A stretch of 64,000 nt of DNA from CAKRJP01 sp963634745 (GTDB taxonomy: Bacteria > Bacillota > Clostridia > Lachnospirales > Lachnospiraceae). The stretch covers positions 1-64,000 of the forward strand of contig CAVHCX010000010.1 in NCBI GenBank assembly GCA_963634745.1. The letters are read 5' to 3'. Numbering within the stretch: position 1 is the first letter of the stretch; every line of letters starts with the position of its first letter. Below are positions 7,450 to 18,704 of the stretch, one piece after another. A program made the translations under genes and the position numbers. The notes below the pieces were generated by a model, which saw only the letters and a list, made by a program, of their open reading frames with translations, searched no databases and had not been told where the DNA came from.

Positions 7450-9558
7450 CTATTTTTTCAAGAGCACCCGAATCCTATCTAACACATTCGATTTTTTCTT
7501 AGGTTCTGGACGCTTTGCATGCAGGGCCTCCTTAATAAATACATCCTGGGAATCTACCAATTGTTCTCCTCCGATGACTTTGCGATAAGTTCCGTTAGGC
7601 TGCATGACTCTTCCCTTTATATTATCACTAAGCATGACATGAAGATAGTGGTTAATTTGTTTTTTTATGGATTCATCCAAAATCGGGCAGGCAACCTCCA
7701 CACGTTTTTCTGTATTGCGGGTCATCATATCTGCAGATCCGATATAGATTTTCTGGCCGGGTCCCTTTCCAAAACTGAAGATTCTGGGATGCTCCAAAAA
7801 TCTTCCTACCACACTCATTACCCGGACATTTTCCGTATATCCCGGAATGCCGGGCAGTAAGCAGCAGATTCCTCGTACAATCAGGTCTACCTTGACCCCT
7901 GCGCAGGAAGCCTCAGAAACCTTATTCATAAAGTCCTTATCGGTCAGGGAATTCATTTTCATAATAATTCGTCCATTACTTCCCTTTTGAATCTCCTCAT
8001 CCATCAAATGTAGGATTCTAGGCTTTAAGCTGGTTGGGGATACCAAAAGGTAGTCATAAATTCCATCCAAATTTCCGATGGACATATTCTTAAAGAATTC
8101 TGCCGCATCCTTTCCAATCCGGGGATCTGCCGTCATAAGGGACAAGTCTGTATACATAGCTGCCGTCTTCTCATTGTAATTTCCGGTCCCCACCTGGGTA
8201 ATATATTGGATATCATTGCGGTGGCGGTAGGTGATAAGACAGAGCTTGGAGTGGACCTTATAGCCCTCAAATCCGTAGATCACGCGACATCCCGCCTCTT
8301 CTAAGCGCTCGGACCAGTCAATATTATTTTGCTCATCAAATCTGGCACGAAGTTCAATTAAGACCGTAACATCCTTGCCATTTTCCGCAGCCGCACATAA
8401 ATATTCCACCAGTCTCGCCTTCTTTGCCAGGCGGTAGATGGTGATCTTAATCGTCAATACATTGGGGTCTGTGGAAGCTTCTTTGATTAGGTTTAAGAAG
8501 GGATTCATACTCTCATATGGATAGAACAATAAAAGATCCTTCTTTCTGATCTGACGCATCAGGCTACCTTCTGTCACAGCCGGTGATGGCTGGGGCGAGA
8601 AGGCAGGGTAAATTAAGGACCGCTTCATAGCCTCCGGCAGATTACCTGCAATGGCAAAGATATAGTCCAATTTCATAGGCATCTTGGTACGGAAGATCTG
8701 CTTGGGTTCAATCTTAAATTTCTCGCAGAAAAAGGCCTCCTGCTGGGGACTTAGTTTCTCGGCCACTTCCAAACGCACCACTGCCATACGGCGTCTCTTG
8801 TGCAGGGTCTCCTTCATAAGATAACGGAAATCATCACTGACTTCCAAAGCCTCATCGTCAGGGGCGATATCTGCATTTCTTGTAACACAGATATAATTAG
8901 GATTGGATACCTGGTATTTTTCAAAAACCAGGTTCAAATGTTCCATAATCACTTTTTCCATTCGGATGTAGCGAATGTCATGGCCCGGAAGATATAAAAT
9001 ATCAGAGACAAAGGATGGCACCGGCACAAGGCCCAGCATCATCTTGTTCTCCTTATTACTATTTAAGGTTGCCGTCACATAGATTTCCTTATTCATCAAA
9101 TGAGGAAAGGGATGGTTGGCATCCACGATCTGGGGCGACAGGATGGGAAGAATCTGCTCCTTAAAATATTTCTTTACATATTTTTTCTCCGAAGGCTCCA
9201 ATTCCTTAAAATCCAGGCCGCAGATTCCATAGGGATGCAGCTGCTTTTTAATTTCCGTATAGGTCCTGTCCCTCTCCTTATAAAGGGGAGCTACCGCCTC
9301 AAAAATCTTATCCAACTGCTCCTTGGGTGTCATACCGGTTCTGCTGTCCTTGGCGCCTGCATCGGTATGGACCATATCAAATAAACTTCCTACCCGGATC
9401 ATAAAGAATTCATCCAGATTACTGGTGAAAATCGCCACAAATTTCATACGCTCCAAAAGGGGAACGGTAGGATCCTGGGCCTCCTCCAATACTCTCTGAT
9501 CAAATCGAAGCCAGGATAGTTCACGATTCTGTGCATAATTGTAAATTTTCTTATTCAT
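7450..9558 (-). CDS. ppk1: Polyphosphate kinase 1
   Basis: The 702-residue enzyme polymerises phosphate from ATP into polyphosphate, reversibly. The N-terminal helical domain starts with NRELSWLRFDQRVLEEA. The HKD-like segment with the autophosphorylated histidine is GYKVHSKLCLI (His436). A second conserved histidine lies in RFLEHPRIF near residue 600. Size and order match the PPK1 family. An extended -10 promoter is just upstream, behind the asd terminator, so ppk1 probably heads the run ppk1-topB-beta-helix protein. Confidence 0.95.
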   Translation of the reverse strand: MNKKIYNYAQNRELSWLRFDQRVLEEAQDPTVPLLERMKFVAIFTSNLDEFFMIRVGSLFDMVHTDAGAKDSRTGMTPKEQLDKIFEAVAPLYKERDRTYTEIKKQLHPYGICGLDFKELEPSEKKYVKKYFKEQILPILSPQIVDANHPFPHLMNKEIYVTATLNSNKENKMMLGLVPVPSFVSDILYLPGHDIRYIRMEKVIMEHLNLVFEKYQVSNPNYICVTRNADIAPDDEALEVSDDFRYLMKETLHKRRRMAVVRLEVAEKLSPQQEAFFCEKFKIEPKQIFRTKMPMKLDYIFAIAGNLPEAMKRSLIYPAFSPQPSPAVTEGSLMRQIRKKDLLLFYPYESMNPFLNLIKEASTDPNVLTIKITIYRLAKKARLVEYLCAAAENGKDVTVLIELRARFDEQNNIDWSERLEEAGCRVIYGFEGYKVHSKLCLITYRHRNDIQYITQVGTGNYNEKTAAMYTDLSLMTADPRIGKDAAEFFKNMSIGNLDGIYDYLLVSPTSLKPRILHLMDEEIQKGSNGRIIMKMNSLTDKDFMNKVSEASCAGVKVDLIVRGICCLLPGIPGYTENVRVMSVVGRFLEHPRIFSFGKGPGQKIYIGSADMMTRNTEKRVEVACPILDESIKKQINHYLHVMLSDNIKGRVMQPNGTYRKVIGGEQLVDSQDVFIKEALHAKRPEPKKKSNVLDRIRVLLKK

Positions 9559-9594
9559 AGAGGTCCCCCTTAATATTCACATTTTATTTTCAAT

Positions 9595-9603
9595 ATTATA
9601 CCA
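9595..9603 (-). promoter_or_regulatory. Extended -10 promoter of ppk1
   Basis: The minus strand has TGG-TATAAT (TATAAT at 9595-9600), 37 bp upstream of the ppk1 start. The -35 region is poor, as is usual for extended -10 promoters. Confidence 0.5.
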
Positions 9604-9620
9604 CTCCCCTACTTATGAGA

Positions 9621-9670
9621 AAAGAAAAATGCTTGTAAAATCCCTCTTTAGGAGAGACTCTACAAGCATA
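9621..9670 (-). terminator. Terminator after asd
   Basis: ATGCTTGTA (9669-9661) pairs with 9637-9629 on the minus strand, with further pairing inside, and is followed by a T-rich run. It lies about 32 bp past the asd stop. Confidence 0.75.
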
Positions 9671-9701
9671 CTCTTTACATATATTTTCTTGCTTTTATTT
9701 C

Positions 9702-10787
<1,086 letters not shown>

Positions 10788-10845
10788 CTTAACTCTCTTC
10801 CTTTCTATGTAAAAATTAAATTACAATCAGCAATTTATAAGTGTT

Positions 10846-12228
<1,383 letters not shown>

Positions 12229-12287
12229 ATGCTTACCTTCTTCCTATTTATATTCCATACACTTTACTGCACTAACATTTCACAGTG

Positions 12288-12332
12288 TGCATAACTGCAT
12301 TTGATTTTATCACACTTTTCTTTTTATGCAAA
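12288..12332 (-). promoter_or_regulatory. Promoter and possible operator of argH
   Basis: On the minus strand TTTGCA (12327-12332) and TAAAAT (12304-12309) are 17 bp apart. A palindrome TGCAGTTATGCA (12288-12299) sits just past the -10, where a repressor such as ArgR could act. The match to an ArgR box is not good enough to name it. Confidence 0.4.
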
Positions 12333-12333
12333 G

Positions 12334-12388
12334 TATCAAATTGCTTCCATCTGGGAAAAATATCATTTTGCTTCCATCTTGGAGAAAA
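12334..12388. repeat. 27-bp tandem duplication at the 3' end of queH
   Basis: Bases 12334-12360 and 12361-12388 are two copies of one 27-bp unit with 23 matches. The right copy holds the last codons and stop of queH; the left copy lies just behind it and would again encode Met-Glu-Ala before a stop. This is a local duplication with no evident function. Confidence 0.6.
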
Positions 12389-12971
12389 TACATCCACAAT
12401 AATTCTGTCGATACAGATTATACTTTGCCGAAAGCTCGATGGACCGTTTAAAACCATTTTTCTTCTTAAAATCCGAGGGAAGATAGGCCACTCCATATTC
12501 CTCTCCCAAGCGGTTCCCGATCTCATTTAACTTGGCAGCATTCTTGTGGGGGCTGATGCTAAGGGTGGTTGTAAAATAATCATAGCCACCTTCCGCCGCC
12601 AGTCTAGCCGCCTCCCTAAGGCGAAGCTCATAGCAGCGAAAACACCGCTCTCCCCCTTCTTTGACCTTCTCTAGTCCCTGAGCCATGACGTAGAATTTAT
12701 CCCTGTCATAGGGTCCTGCAAGGAAGGAGACCGGATGCTTCATAGGCATGTGATCGATCAGGCGCTGTAATTCGACGATCCGCTTGGTATACTCACTCTC
12801 CGGATCAATATTTGGATTATAAAAAAAGTCTGTAATCTTAAAATATTGACTTAAATACTCCAAGACATAACTACTGCAGGGGGCGCAACAGCTATGTAAA
12901 AGAAGGGTGGCTGTTTTTTTCTCAGACTCTAATTTTGCAATAATCTTATCCAGTTCCTTCTGATAATTCAT
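12363..12971 (-). CDS. queH: Epoxyqueuosine reductase QueH
   Basis: The 202-residue protein belongs to the QueH (former DUF208) family, which reduces epoxyqueuosine to queuosine in tRNA and replaces QueG in many anaerobes. The cysteine sets that bind iron-sulfur and metal are visible: HSCCAPCS near residue 27, ERCFRCYELR near 110 and YCGC near the C-terminus. I chose ATG at 12971, nine bases after GGAG; an upstream TTG at 12977 is too close to that site. No other queuosine gene is in the window. Confidence 0.9.
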   Translation of the reverse strand: MNYQKELDKIIAKLESEKKTATLLLHSCCAPCSSYVLEYLSQYFKITDFFYNPNIDPESEYTKRIVELQRLIDHMPMKHPVSFLAGPYDRDKFYVMAQGLEKVKEGGERCFRCYELRLREAARLAAEGGYDYFTTTLSISPHKNAAKLNEIGNRLGEEYGVAYLPSDFKKKNGFKRSIELSAKYNLYRQNYCGCIFSKMEAK

Positions 12972-13063
12972 AGGCAATCACTCCGTTTTCAGATTTTATC
13001 ATCTTACATTTGTTCTCTATCTTAACCTTTCTTATAAGAAGTGACAAGACCTAATTTTCTATT

Positions 13064-13109
13064 ATATAAAAACTGAGAGTCTATATATAAAAACTAAGAG
13101 TCTATATAT
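13064..13109. repeat. 21-bp tandem repeat, two copies
   Basis: Two adjacent copies of AAAAACTGAGAGTCTATATAT, differing at one base, lie between queH and pruA. This is short simple-repeat DNA with no other sign of function. The rest of the 217-bp gap holds only the pruA terminator. Confidence 0.6.
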
Positions 13110-13112
13110 AAG

Positions 13113-13150
13113 AAAGCGACCGCTGTCCTTATAAAGGCAACGGCCGCTTT
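13113..13150 (-). terminator. Terminator after pruA
   Basis: A long hairpin with arms AAAGCGGCCG.. and ..GCGGTCGCTTT on the minus strand, including G-U pairs, lies 45 bp past the pruA stop. The T run after it is short. Confidence 0.6.
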
Positions 13151-13194
13151 TATCCTATTTTCATCAGGCAAAGTCATCTGCCGGATTTCTTTTA

Positions 13195-14745
13195 TTAATC
13201 TGTAAGATCCTCTGTTACAGACTTCAGGTTTAAGAAGTTTGTAAGATAATCCGGAGTTCCTGTCTTAGCATCGGTTCCGGACATGTTAAATCCGCCAAAT
13301 GGATGCTGAAGAACAACTGCTGCGGTAGACTTACGGTTAAAGTATAAGTTACCTACGTTAAATTCTACCTTGGCTTTTCTGATATTTGCACGGTTCTCAC
13401 TGTAAACAGATCCTGTAAGACCATACTCTGTCTGATTTGCAACATCCAAAGCTTCCTCGAAGGAATCTACCTTGATCACTGCAAGTACAGGTCCAAAGAT
13501 CTCTTCATTTGCAATTCTTGCATCTCTCTTAATATTAAGAACTACAGTAGGATCGATATAATATCCAACTTCATCACTGTAAGTGCCACCAAAGACGATG
13601 TCTCCTTCTTCTCTTGCAACTTCAATATATCCGGTAATGCTGTCGTAAGCTGCCTTGTCAATAACAGGTCCCATAACGTGATCTTCTCTTCCGGATCCCT
13701 GATCTGCTTTTAACTTCTTAGCTTCCTCAACAACTGCTGCTGCAAACTCATCATAAACATCGCTTAAAACGATAGCTCTTGAGCAAGCAGAACACTTCTG
13801 TCCCTGGAAGGTAAATGCAGAGCTTGCAACTCCCTGAGCAGCCTTCTTAATATTTGCAGAAGAGTCTACGATGATAGCATTCTTTCCACCCATCTCAGCT
13901 ACGACTCTCTTGATCCACTTCTGTCCCGGGTTGATCTTTGCAGCACGCTCGTTAATACGGCATCCAACAGCCTTAGATCCGGTAAAGTTAATGAATCTGG
14001 TAAGCGGATGATCTACGATATAATCTCCGATCTCTGCTCCGGATCCCGGAATAAAGTTAACAACACCTGCAGGGATTCCGGCCTTCTCGCAAAGCTCGAT
14101 AAACTTGTATCCACAGATTGGTGTGTTGGAAGATGGTTTTACAACCATAGCATTTCCTGTTACAACAGAAGATGCGATCATACCACCCATAAGGGAGATC
14201 GGGAAGTTCCACGGTGGAACAGCCACACCGACACCAATTGGGATATAGATACATTTTGTATATTCATCGGTAGGTACTAACTCTAAGCCTTCATCCAGCT
14301 TCAGCATATGCATTGCATAAGAATTGATGAAGTCTAACTGCTCGCATAATTCTCCGTCAGCCTCATCCCACTTCTTACCACTCTCTAAAACGTTCCATGC
14401 ATCAATGTAGAAACGATTCTCAATCAAAAGAGTAGCTAACTTCTTTAAGCAACGAACTCTCTCTTCTACCGGAGTTACGCTCCATGTCTTAAATGCTTCC
14501 TGTGCAGTAAGAATTGCCTTCTCGGCTAATTCCTGTGTACAAGAACATGCATAACCAAGCACTTCTTTGTTGGCAGGATTTATAGACGTAATCTTCTTCT
14601 CAGTCTCAATTCTCTCGCCACCAATAATCAGAGGATATACGCTTCCGATCTCTTTATCGATCTGTGCAAAAGCTTCTTCCATCTTCTTGCGGTTCTCCGG
14701 AACCGTAAAATCTACATCAACTGCGTTTTTAAATCCTTTAAGCAT
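13195..14745 (-). CDS. pruA: L-glutamate gamma-semialdehyde dehydrogenase (1-pyrroline-5-carboxylate dehydrogenase)
   Basis: This 516-residue NAD-dependent aldehyde dehydrogenase oxidises glutamate semialdehyde to glutamate in proline and arginine breakdown. The oxyanion-site segment PPWNFP, the catalytic glutamate in VVAEMGGKN and the catalytic cysteine in FQGQKCSACSR are present. Length and N-terminus match the RocA/PruA group. It is a monocistronic unit with a near-consensus promoter, a palindrome upstream of the promoter and its own terminator. No proline dehydrogenase gene is adjacent, so the substrate probably comes from another locus. Confidence 0.92.
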   Translation of the reverse strand: MLKGFKNAVDVDFTVPENRKKMEEAFAQIDKEIGSVYPLIIGGERIETEKKITSINPANKEVLGYACSCTQELAEKAILTAQEAFKTWSVTPVEERVRCLKKLATLLIENRFYIDAWNVLESGKKWDEADGELCEQLDFINSYAMHMLKLDEGLELVPTDEYTKCIYIPIGVGVAVPPWNFPISLMGGMIASSVVTGNAMVVKPSSNTPICGYKFIELCEKAGIPAGVVNFIPGSGAEIGDYIVDHPLTRFINFTGSKAVGCRINERAAKINPGQKWIKRVVAEMGGKNAIIVDSSANIKKAAQGVASSAFTFQGQKCSACSRAIVLSDVYDEFAAAVVEEAKKLKADQGSGREDHVMGPVIDKAAYDSITGYIEVAREEGDIVFGGTYSDEVGYYIDPTVVLNIKRDARIANEEIFGPVLAVIKVDSFEEALDVANQTEYGLTGSVYSENRANIRKAKVEFNVGNLYFNRKSTAAVVLQHPFGGFNMSGTDAKTGTPDYLTNFLNLKSVTEDLTD

Positions 14746-14777
14746 TTTGAATACCTCCTATTTTTTACCTTGTCTGC

Positions 14778-14806
14778 ATTTTAGCAACAAAAAATACGTG
14801 TGTCAA
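14778..14806 (-). promoter_or_regulatory. Strong promoter of pruA
   Basis: A perfect TTGACA (14801-14806) and TAAAAT (14778-14783), 17 bp apart, lie on the minus strand 33 bp upstream of the start codon. Confidence 0.8.
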
Positions 14807-14821
14807 TGGATTCTTGTATTT

Positions 14822-14831
14822 TTGTATACAA
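14822..14831. promoter_or_regulatory. Possible operator upstream of pruA
   Basis: The 10-bp palindrome TTGTATACAA lies 16 bp upstream of the -35 hexamer, in an activator-like position. GntR-type regulators bind similar sites, but no regulator is identified here. Confidence 0.3.
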
Positions 14832-14861
14832 TTTTTCGTACCTAAGTCCAAAAATCAGGCC

Positions 14862-14902
14862 AAAAAAAGGGCGGCAGATAACCGAATGTTATCTACCGCC
14901 TC
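14862..14902 (-). terminator. Terminator after the NlpC/P60 gene
   Basis: On the minus strand GGCGGTAGATAAC pairs with GTTATCTGCCGCC (one bulge) around the loop ATTCG and is followed by TTTTTT. Confidence 0.85.
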
Positions 14903-14916
14903 GTAGTTCTCACTTA

Positions 14917-16725
14917 TTATAACCCAAAGATGGATGTATTGGAAGTACTTCCTTGGAATAAATTTCCGCCTGTCAAACTTTCCGTCGCTGTAGTCTCATC
15001 ATCATCTAAGATTCTGGTAGCCCATACGGCGTCTGTCTGGTCTACATTTCCATAGATGATTCCTACATCTTCATTGGCTGCCTCTATGGTTTTTCCATCT
15101 CCCGCATACATGACTACATGGTAAATGTAACCATTCTCCGCATAGAAGATCAAATCTCCGGGGGCTGCATCCTCCACGGGAATCTGCATGCCATACTGGG
15201 CCTGGTCCTCCGCCACTCGAGGTAAGGAATAGCCAAAATTTAAATAAATCTGCTGTACAAATCCGGAACAATCCGCTCCCTCTGTCAGGCTGGTACCGCC
15301 CCATACATAAGGATTGCCCACGAACTGAGAGGCAAATTCCAGAATCGCATTTCGAACAGCACTTCCCTTGGATGCTTCTTTTACAGAAGTCAAGGTATAG
15401 TAGAGGGCTTTATTTTCCTTAGATTCTACAAGCTCTGTAGCTGTCGCAAAGGAATCCTCCCCTGCCTGGGTCACCTTAAGTTTGGCCTCATCTCCCATTG
15501 TCAGGAATTCTTTCTTTACAAATCCTCTTACATCCCCGGATTCAATATAAACCCAGTCGCCGGTCTTGTCTGCAAGAATATAGCAAAGACCGCCTTCCCT
15601 TAAGCTGCCTACTATGTTTCCTCCGGTATCCTTGGAATCATAGATATTCATGTAAGAACTTCCTGTAGTTTTAGACACCTGGCTATTTACCAAGGCATAA
15701 TCCTTACTTACCAGCGTCTGATTTGTAGTAGCCCGAAGGTAAGTAAAGGCCTGATTGTCTGAGGCAGGGATCTTGGTGACAGCCAGCTTTACCACACTGT
15801 CAATTCCCTGATAACTTTTCTTATTCTTCTTAGCCAGCTTCTTTGCCTTCTTCTCATAGGCCTTTAAAACCTTCTTTGCCTCCTGGCCGGTATACATATC
15901 GGATTTTTTTACAAATCCTCTTGCAGTTCCTGACTCTACATAGAGCCAGTTATCATTCACTTCTTTAATCACATAGGCTACTGCCTTCTTTGAAAGACTT
16001 CCTACAACCCGAACGTCTGCCTGGCTTTGACCGGCCTTCTCTGACGGGATCTCCTCTAAAATCAGCGTATTATCTTTCTTTGCAAAGGAATACTTCTTTG
16101 TGATCTGCCAAAAGCGAAAGTCCTGATAGATCTCCGGTGCTGCTACAATGTTCTGGCTTGCAATAAGCTCTTCATTGCTTCCGCTATTCTCTTCCTTTTC
16201 AGCTTCCGTCTCCTCTTCCTTAGACTCAGAGGCTTCTTCCTTACTCTCCGAACTTTCCTGCTGGTCCTCTGTAGTTTCCTCTTCCTTTTGCTCCTTAGAG
16301 CTATCCTCTGTCTTGGATTCTGAACTTACCTCTGTGGAGGAATCCTTATTTTGATTTTCCTCTGTCTTATCGGTCGCTTTGTTGCTTGGAAGACTACTTA
16401 CCCGATCGCCCTTCAAGGGATCTACATAGGCTCCCGTTGCAGTATCCTTAAGAAATCCTGTTGCCTCATCATACCAGATCTCCTGGCTCTCGATCAGAGC
16501 CCAGACTTCATCCGATACCTCCACAAATGTCCCTGTGCCATCCACCAATCTTGCTGAAGGTCGAACTGTTTCCTCTGTGCTTTCTTCTGCAGCTTCCTGC
16601 CACTGCCCCGCATCTGTAATCTCATCTGCCAAAACAGGGCTAGAAACTAAAAAAATCGCTACAAGGATTCCTGTTAAGGCTCTTGTACCGATGATTCCGG
16701 CAAGTCTCAAATTACGTTTTTTCAC
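14917..16725 (-). CDS. Secreted SH3-domain NlpC/P60 cell-wall hydrolase
   Basis: The 602-residue precursor begins with a signal peptide ending near SSPVLA. An acidic Glu/Ser/Thr-rich linker (about residues 110-185) and SH3-like segments with WLYVESG and WVYIESGDVRGFV motifs follow, then a C-terminal NlpC/P60 domain. The catalytic cysteine is about Cys486 (GADCSGF) and the histidine about His536 (IYHVVMY). Such enzymes cleave peptide cross-links of peptidoglycan, often in cell separation. I chose the GTG at 16725, six bases after GGAGG; the longer frame to 16773 lacks a binding site and would hide the signal peptide. It stands alone between tRNA-Thr and its terminator. Confidence 0.88.
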   Translation of the reverse strand: MKKRNLRLAGIIGTRALTGILVAIFLVSSPVLADEITDAGQWQEAAEESTEETVRPSARLVDGTGTFVEVSDEVWALIESQEIWYDEATGFLKDTATGAYVDPLKGDRVSSLPSNKATDKTEENQNKDSSTEVSSESKTEDSSKEQKEEETTEDQQESSESKEEASESKEEETEAEKEENSGSNEELIASQNIVAAPEIYQDFRFWQITKKYSFAKKDNTLILEEIPSEKAGQSQADVRVVGSLSKKAVAYVIKEVNDNWLYVESGTARGFVKKSDMYTGQEAKKVLKAYEKKAKKLAKKNKKSYQGIDSVVKLAVTKIPASDNQAFTYLRATTNQTLVSKDYALVNSQVSKTTGSSYMNIYDSKDTGGNIVGSLREGGLCYILADKTGDWVYIESGDVRGFVKKEFLTMGDEAKLKVTQAGEDSFATATELVESKENKALYYTLTSVKEASKGSAVRNAILEFASQFVGNPYVWGGTSLTEGADCSGFVQQIYLNFGYSLPRVAEDQAQYGMQIPVEDAAPGDLIFYAENGYIYHVVMYAGDGKTIEAANEDVGIIYGNVDQTDAVWATRILDDDETTATESLTGGNLFQGSTSNTSIFGL

Positions 16726-16813
16726 TATAAGCCTCCTTATTAATTCAAACTCTCCCTCAAATACATTGCCCAACCAAGGAACCTCCCATGTTCTCTTTAC
16801 AGCAATGAAAAAA

Positions 16814-16886
16814 AGCTGGAAATCGGACTTGAACCGACGACCCCTTCATTACGAGTGAAGTGCTCTACCAACTGAGCTATTCCAGC
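16814..16886 (-). tRNA. tRNA-Thr (anticodon CGT)
   Basis: On the minus strand acceptor arms GCTGGAA/TTCCAGC and anticodon stem CTTCA/TGAAG with loop CTCGTAA give anticodon CGT, which decodes ACG. It is 73 bases, with discriminator T and no encoded CCA. Confidence 0.95.
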
Positions 16887-16889
16887 ATA

Positions 16890-16921
16890 AATCTGTCGGA
16901 AAAAAATAAAACCGACAGATT
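16890..16921 (-). other. Hairpin directly before tRNA-Thr
   Basis: AATCTGTCGG and CCGACAGATT form a 10-bp perfect stem that ends three bases before the tRNA 5' end. There is no T run, so it is not a classical terminator. It lies at or just after the predicted transcription start and may guide 5' processing. Confidence 0.55.
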
Positions 16922-16923
16922 GA

Positions 16924-16952
16924 ATTATAAACAGATTATTTAGCCTTGTCAA
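16924..16952 (-). promoter_or_regulatory. Consensus promoter of tRNA-Thr inside the mscS 3' end
   Basis: TTGACA (16947-16952) and TATAAT (16924-16929), both perfect and 17 bp apart, lie on the minus strand. The -35 overlaps the last codons of mscS. Confidence 0.85.
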
Positions 16953-17826
16953 GCTGATTTGGATAATGGATGGTCAATTGCGGATATGGAATTTCGATCT
17001 GATTTTCGTCCAAGGCAAGCTTGGCATTTTCAAGAATCCGCCACCTGGTATCCCAGTAGGCTTCTGTTTTCACATCTGCCCGAAGACCAATTTCCACCGC
17101 ACTGTCCTTTAAGTCGTTGACAAAGACAAGAATCTCATGATCCTTTAAAACTTCCGGATCATCGGTCAAAACCTTTTTTAATACTCTTTTTGCTTCTCTT
17201 AGGTCTGCCTCATAGGAAACCGTCACCCGAAGGTCTAATTTTCTCTCGTCTCGCTTATTGGCATTTACAATGGTACAATTTGCCAAGGTTCCGTTGGGCA
17301 TTATGATTTCCTTATTATCCAGAGTGGTAAGCTTGGTATGAAAAATTCGAATCTCCTTTACCGTACCTTCATAATTGGTCGCTGATTCGAAAATATAGTC
17401 TCCTACAACGAAGGGTTTTAAGACAAGGATAATAACTCCTCCGGCCAGGTTGGATAAGCTCCCCTGGACCGCCAAACCAATCGCCACACCACCGGAAGCT
17501 AAGAGGGCTGCCACGGAGGCTGTATCTACTCCCAGATTAACGGCGATGCTGAAGATCAAAAGTAGATAAAGACCAAATTTCAGGAGGGAATCAATAAACT
17601 GCTCCGCCCCCTTATCAATAGAAGATCGCTCCAAAGATTTCCTTACGATTTTACGGATCCATTTAATGATAAATCTTCCGATTGCGAAAACCACAAGGGC
17701 TATCAAAACCTTTACACTAAAACCGATCAAGCCGGGAATGCTATCCTGAAAATATTGTACAAAGGCATTCACCTCATCCACGGTCTCCTGGGTGACCTCA
17801 GCAACCTGTTCTGTTGTTTCTGTCAT
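16936..17826 (-). CDS. mscS: Small-conductance mechanosensitive channel (MscS family)
   Basis: The 296-residue protein has three N-terminal membrane segments. The third (about residues 95-130) is the pore-lining, Gly/Ala-rich VAALLASGGVAIGLAVQGSL. A cytoplasmic MscS beta domain (KPFVVGDYI, MPNGTLANCTIVN) and a C-terminal alpha/beta domain follow. It releases solutes on hypo-osmotic shock. AGGAGG lies before the ATG. It follows pgeF by 14 bp and may be the last gene of the long translation/secretion block. Confidence 0.92.
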   Translation of the reverse strand: MTETTEQVAEVTQETVDEVNAFVQYFQDSIPGLIGFSVKVLIALVVFAIGRFIIKWIRKIVRKSLERSSIDKGAEQFIDSLLKFGLYLLLIFSIAVNLGVDTASVAALLASGGVAIGLAVQGSLSNLAGGVIILVLKPFVVGDYIFESATNYEGTVKEIRIFHTKLTTLDNKEIIMPNGTLANCTIVNANKRDERKLDLRVTVSYEADLREAKRVLKKVLTDDPEVLKDHEILVFVNDLKDSAVEIGLRADVKTEAYWDTRWRILENAKLALDENQIEIPYPQLTIHYPNQLDKAK

Positions 17827-17840
17827 TGCACAGCTCCTCC

Positions 17841-18689
17841 TTATTCCTTCAATGCCAAGAAAGCACTGACATTTCCTCTCTGATTTCCTGTAGTTCTGTG
17901 GGAAAAGAAGACTTCCGGATTACAATGGGTGCAGGCATTTGTGATGGCCATATGGTCCTCCTTAATTCCTGCTTCCAAAAAAATCTGTCGATTAGCCTCC
18001 CAGAGATTTAATTGATATTTCCCCTGCTCCTTTTGATCCTCTTTTTGATAAAAAAGCTTGTCCCACAGACTCTCAGGAAAGGCTTCTTTAAACTTAAGGA
18101 TCACATCCTCGCTGACTTCATAGCAGTCCTGACAAATGGAAGGCCCGACTGCTGCCAAGATATCTTTAGGATTACAGCCAAAAGTTCCCACCATCTTGTC
18201 CACCGTAACCTTGCCCATTTTTCCAACCGTGCCCCGCCATCCGGAATGGCTAAGGCCGATGACTTTTTTTACAGGATCCAGAAAATACAAGGGCACACAG
18301 TCTGCATAAAAAGTCACCAGGCAGATTCCCGGGACATTCGTAATAAGGCCATCGGTTTCCGGAAAAGTCTTCCCCTTGTCCTCTGCTCCTACCACTTCCA
18401 CATGGGTCGTGTGAGTCTGATTGGTATAGGTAAAATCCTCAGGATGGACCCCTAAGGCCCTGGCCATACGTCTGATGTTTTCCTTCACATCCTCCGGGTC
18501 ATCTCCCCTGCTGGTACTGATATTCATGCTGCTGCAATATCCCTTGCTGACCCCGCCAAATCTAGTGGAAAATCCATGATTTACAAGGCCTGTCTCCTCA
18601 AACATAGGATAGGTCAAAAAAGGCACCCCGTATTCTTCTCTCTCTCGAAATATGGATTTTTTATTTTTATAATGAATTTCAAGCTTCAT
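17841..18689 (-). CDS. pgeF: Peptidoglycan editing factor / multicopper polyphenol oxidase-like PgeF
   Basis: The 282-residue protein belongs to the YfiH/PgeF family. Members act on purine nucleosides or correct peptidoglycan precursors containing serine instead of alanine. The metal-site residues are seen in GFSTRFGGVS, FYADCVPL (Cys) and LSHSGWRGTVG (His). The length is slightly above the usual 240-270. It lies 15 bp downstream of yraN on the same strand. Confidence 0.88.
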   Translation of the reverse strand: MKLEIHYKNKKSIFREREEYGVPFLTYPMFEETGLVNHGFSTRFGGVSKGYCSSMNISTSRGDDPEDVKENIRRMARALGVHPEDFTYTNQTHTTHVEVVGAEDKGKTFPETDGLITNVPGICLVTFYADCVPLYFLDPVKKVIGLSHSGWRGTVGKMGKVTVDKMVGTFGCNPKDILAAVGPSICQDCYEVSEDVILKFKEAFPESLWDKLFYQKEDQKEQGKYQLNLWEANRQIFLEAGIKEDHMAITNACTHCNPEVFFSHRTTGNQRGNVSAFLALKE

Positions 18690-18704
18690 CCTTTTCTCAC
18701 CCTC

